Shown here: positions 61,790 through 64,000 of the stretch, in pieces | How the letters are laid out: each line of letters begins with the position of its first letter | Numbering within the stretch: the stretch's first letter is position 1 | NCBI RefSeq assembly: GCF_900106015.1 | Contig: NZ_LT629797.1 | Span: forward strand, 3,038,001-3,102,000 | Direction of reading: 5' to 3' | From: Pseudomonas sihuiensis | Lineage (GTDB): Bacteria; Pseudomonadota; Gammaproteobacteria; Pseudomonadales; Pseudomonadaceae | Length of the DNA: 64,000 nt | The notes under the pieces: model-generated | Databases searched by the model: none | Told to the model about the DNA's origin: nothing | What the model saw: only the letters and a program-made list of their open reading frames with translations | Program-made: the position numbers and the translations under genes

Positions 61790-62008
61790 ATGGAAACCGA
61801 ACAATTTGAAGCCCTGATGATGTACGTCCTGGTGGGCGGCCTGATGCTGTTCATGTTCTTCATCATCTGGGACCTCGCGAAGAAGTCCAAGGCCGGCCGC
61901 CTCGGCACCGCCATCCTGTTCCTCGGCCTGGGCCTGTGCCTGTTCGCCTTCCTCGCCAAGCCGATCATCACCTACATCATCGAGACCGCGCGCGGCATTC
62001 ACGGCTGA
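61790..62008 (+). CDS. DUF2788 small membrane protein
   Basis: A 72-residue protein with two TM helices (MYVLVGGLMLFMFFIIWDLAK and GTAILFLGLGLCLFAFLAKPIITYII). Its size and layout match DUF2788, a conserved gammaproteobacterial family of unknown role. GAGG precedes the ATG. Confidence 0.88.
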   Translation: METEQFEALMMYVLVGGLMLFMFFIIWDLAKKSKAGRLGTAILFLGLGLCLFAFLAKPIITYIIETARGIHG

Positions 62009-62084
62009 CCCAGCCTGCCAGCGCAGTATCTCCGATCGATACCAGGCCGCCTGCGCGGCCTACCGCCCACTCAAGGAGTGACAC

Positions 62085-62477
62085 ATGAGCGCCGCCAATC
62101 TGGTGATGCAGAGCTATGGACGCTGCTGCGCCAGCCCGGATTTCTTCGACAGTTTCTACCGCCACTTCCTCGCCAGCTCACCGCTGATTCGCGAGAAGTT
62201 CGTCGACACCGACATGAGCGCGCAAAAGCAGCTGCTACGCCAGGGCATTCTCAACCTGGTGATGCACGCCCGCGGCATGCCTGACACCAAGCTGCGCGCC
62301 CTCGGCGAATCGCACTCGCGCCAGCATCTGGACATTCGCCCGGAACTCTACGACCTGTGGCTCGACGCGCTGCTGGCGACCATCGGCGAACACGACAAGG
62401 AGTGCGACGCAGAAGTGCGCCAGGCCTGGCGTGAAGTGCTGAACAAAGGTATCGCCGTGATCAAGGCCGGTTATTGA
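62085..62477 (+). CDS. Globin family protein
   Basis: A 130-residue single-domain globin. The proximal-His region is in ALGESHSRQHLDIRPELYDLW, and the N-terminal Phe/Tyr pair (FFDSFYRHFLAS) fits the CD/B helix. It probably binds haem as an oxygen or NO sensor or scavenger. A strong AAGGAG precedes the ATG; an overlapping ATG in another frame at 62078 is not coding. Confidence 0.85.
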   Translation: MSAANLVMQSYGRCCASPDFFDSFYRHFLASSPLIREKFVDTDMSAQKQLLRQGILNLVMHARGMPDTKLRALGESHSRQHLDIRPELYDLWLDALLATIGEHDKECDAEVRQAWREVLNKGIAVIKAGY

Positions 62478-62596
62478 TTCAGGTCAGGGTCGCCGGCCCG
62501 GCCTCTGCGACAAAACGTCCGCTGCGTGGTGCACCTTACTGATCATCGCAGCCGCCGCCGTTCTCCCCCTATACCCGCCCCAATCGGCGTGACCCT

Positions 62597-62654
62597 GGTG
62601 CGCGCGGCGCACCCTACAGGGACACCGCCGGCCGTAGGGTGCGCCGTGCGCACC
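62597..62654. repeat. 'gtagggtgcgccgtgcgcacc' inverted element, second copy
   Basis: Inverted arms ggtgcgcgcggcgcaccctac (62597-62617) and its near-complement at 62634-62654, differing by one base. Same family as 16183-16243, but the arms point the other way round. The rest of the 62478-62677 gap shows no gene. Confidence 0.85.
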
Positions 62655-62677
62655 AACTTCGCCGGCAATGACGCGCC

Positions 62678-63298
62678 CTATGGCAATAACGCTGGCACCT
62701 CACGCCATTGCCCAGGCTGTAGCCCGTCCAGACGCCAGGGGCCGATGGCCACGCGCACCAGGCGCAGGGTCGGCAAGCCGACGGCGGCGGTCATGCGCCG
62801 CACCTGACGATTGCGCCCCTCGCGAATCACCAGCTCCAGCCACGCCGTCGGCACGCTCTTGCGAAAGCGTACCGGCGGGTTGCGCTCCCATAGCTCGGGC
62901 TCGTCCAGACACCGCGCCTCGGCCGGCAGGGTCGGGCCGTCATTCAGCGTCACGCCATCGCGCAGCTGCTGCAGTTGCGCCTCGCTCGGCTCCCCTTCCA
63001 CCTGCACCCAATAGGTCTTCGGCAGCTTGTGCTTGGGGTCGGCGATACGCGCCTGCAGACGACCATCGTTGGTCAATAACAGCAGGCCTTCGCTGTCGCG
63101 ATCCAGACGCCCGGCCGGATAGACGCCAGGTACGTCGACGAACTCCTTGAGCGTCACACGGCCCAGCTCATCGTTGAACTGGGTGAGCACGTCGAACGGT
63201 TTGTTCAATACCAGCAGGCGCGGCTGCTCAGGCGGCGCCTTGGCCACGCGGCGCGGGGCTGCAGGGCGGCGATTGGCGGGAGGACGAGGGCGTGACAT
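62678..63298 (-). CDS. rluE: Pseudouridine synthase, RluE-like (23S rRNA)
   Basis: A 206-residue pseudouridine synthase of the RsuA/RluB/RluE group without an S4 domain. The catalytic Asp66 is in [45 protein letters not shown] is the family's C-terminal signature. A basic N-terminal tail ([18 protein letters not shown]) is present. ATG 63298 is preferred over the upstream open frame. Confidence 0.92.
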   Translation of the reverse strand: MSRPRPPANRRPAAPRRVAKAPPEQPRLLVLNKPFDVLTQFNDELGRVTLKEFVDVPGVYPAGRLDRDSEGLLLLTNDGRLQARIADPKHKLPKTYWVQVEGEPSEAQLQQLRDGVTLNDGPTLPAEARCLDEPELWERNPPVRFRKSVPTAWLELVIREGRNRQVRRMTAAVGLPTLRLVRVAIGPWRLDGLQPGQWREVPALLP

Positions 63299-63421
63299 GC
63301 AACTGGCTTCGGTGGCACTGGGGCGCGCAGTGTAACCCACGATAAGCGGCGCTGATGGTGCTTCCACGTCCTGCCAGAGCGACTAAGCTGCGGATTCACC
63401 CCCTGCGATCAGGAGCCAGCG

Positions 63422-64000
63422 ATGAGCAACAACGCCGAACTCGCCACCTTCACCGGCTGGGCCGCCACGACGCCCAAGGCACCATTGGAGCGCCTGAGCT
63501 ACGACCCCGGCCCGCTCGGCGCCGAAGAAGTGGAAGTGGCGGTGGAGTATTGCGGCATCTGCCATTCCGACCAGTCGATGATCGACAACGAATGGGGCAA
63601 TGCCCGCTACCCCTTCATCCCCGGTCATGAAGTGGTCGGCACCATCGTCCGCCTAGGCGAGCAGGCGCGTGGCCTCGCGCTGGGCCAAAGAGTTGGCATC
63701 GGCTGGTACAAGGGCAGTTGCATGCATTGCGGCTCGTGCATGGAAGGCTCGCACCAGCTGTGCCGCTCGGTGAAGCCGACCATCGTTGGCAGCCACGGTG
63801 GTTTCGCCGACCGTCTGCGTTCGCACTGGGCCTGGGCCGTGCCGCTGCCCGAGGGCCTCGACCCGGCGCTGGTCGGCCCGCTGTTCTGCGCCGGTTCGAC
63901 GGTGTTCAGCCCGCTGCTGGAATTCGACATCAAGCCGACGGATCGCGTCGGCGTGGTCGGCATCGGCGGCCTCGGCCACTTGGCGCTGCGTTTCCTCAAC
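63422..64000 (+). CDS. Zinc-dependent alcohol dehydrogenase, YahK/cinnamyl type (3' end outside window)
   Basis: 193 codons are visible and open to the window end. Catalytic-zinc ligands are Cys44 and His48 (CGICHSD), with GHEVVG behind; the structural-zinc cysteines are in GSCMHCGSCMEGSHQLC; the cofactor-binding GVVGIGGLGHLALRF begins at the edge. It fits broad NADPH-dependent aldehyde reductases. AGGAGCC lies upstream of the ATG. Confidence 0.9.
   Translation, partial: MSNNAELATFTGWAATTPKAPLERLSYDPGPLGAEEVEVAVEYCGICHSDQSMIDNEWGNARYPFIPGHEVVGTIVRLGEQARGLALGQRVGIGWYKGSCMHCGSCMEGSHQLCRSVKPTIVGSHGGFADRLRSHWAWAVPLPEGLDPALVGPLFCAGSTVFSPLLEFDIKPTDRVGVVGIGGLGHLALRFLN

Overview
The window is ordinary chromosome of a GC-rich gammaproteobacterium, almost certainly a Pseudomonas. 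Three things point there: beta-alanine genes in the bauR/bauA/mmsA arrangement, a TtgABC/MexAB-OprM type efflux operon with a TtgR-like repressor and operator, and many intergenic Pseudomonas-type REP hairpins. I lean towards the mendocina/oleovorans side of the genus, but this is only an impression. The first ~290 bases are much more AT-rich than the rest and hold the 3' end of a gene that looks foreign.

Layout, left to right. 1-900: tail of an AT-rich gene, then a gene-free mosaic. 0.9-6.3 kb: arylamine N-acetyltransferase, a small lipoprotein, and beta-alanine catabolism (mmsA, bauA and the divergent regulator bauR). 6.4-19.8 kb: purine uptake and salvage (xanthine permease, RutR-like TetR regulator, a purine-nucleoside-type ABC importer, 8-oxoguanine deaminase, an orphan 2-oxoglutarate/Fe(II) oxygenase, adenine deaminase), interrupted by YigZ, a DUF922 protein and an SDR. 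19.8-29.5 kb: cytochrome b561 with a PepSY protein, then a metal-uptake block (OprC-like copper receptor, two DUF2946 proteins, PCu(A)C chaperone, two PepSY membrane proteins, a second TonB receptor). 29.6-32 kb: LysR regulator divergent from an ABM monooxygenase and a quinone-oxidoreductase-like protein. 32.3-39.1 kb: ttgR-like repressor, operator, ttgABC-like pump and a strong terminator. 39.2-42.9 kb: four genes overlapping by 4 bases (GNAT, tandem nitroreductase/SagB-like protein, TesB thioesterase, HAD phosphatase). 42.9-48.4 kb: a rearranged stretch with a partial duplication of a deacetylase gene around hemolysin III, an aminotransferase, a MITE-like element, a flavoprotein, and the decayed remains of a CheC-like/PAS gene pair. 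48.4-64 kb: housekeeping genes (RhlE, DnaQ-like exonuclease, NYN protein, YbaK-like protein, YciC-like protein, SDR, CDGSH protein, endonuclease/phosphatase, solute-binding protein, TlpA-type protein, HrpB, CDF transporter, Lrp/AsnC regulator, globin, RluE, a zinc alcohol dehydrogenase cut by the window end), with one deletion scar that fuses two truncated genes tail to tail.

Functionally, the largest coherent unit is the purine module: importers bring in bases or nucleosides, deaminases convert adenine and 8-oxoguanine, and the xanthine permease handles the oxidised bases. The uncharacterised oxygenase in its middle is the best candidate for new biochemistry. The other items worth following are the GNAT/SagB-like/TesB/HAD chain, a possible minus-strand small RNA at 60.9-61.1 kb, and several clear gene-decay scars. 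I found no CRISPR array, rRNA, tRNA, prophage or complete insertion sequence.
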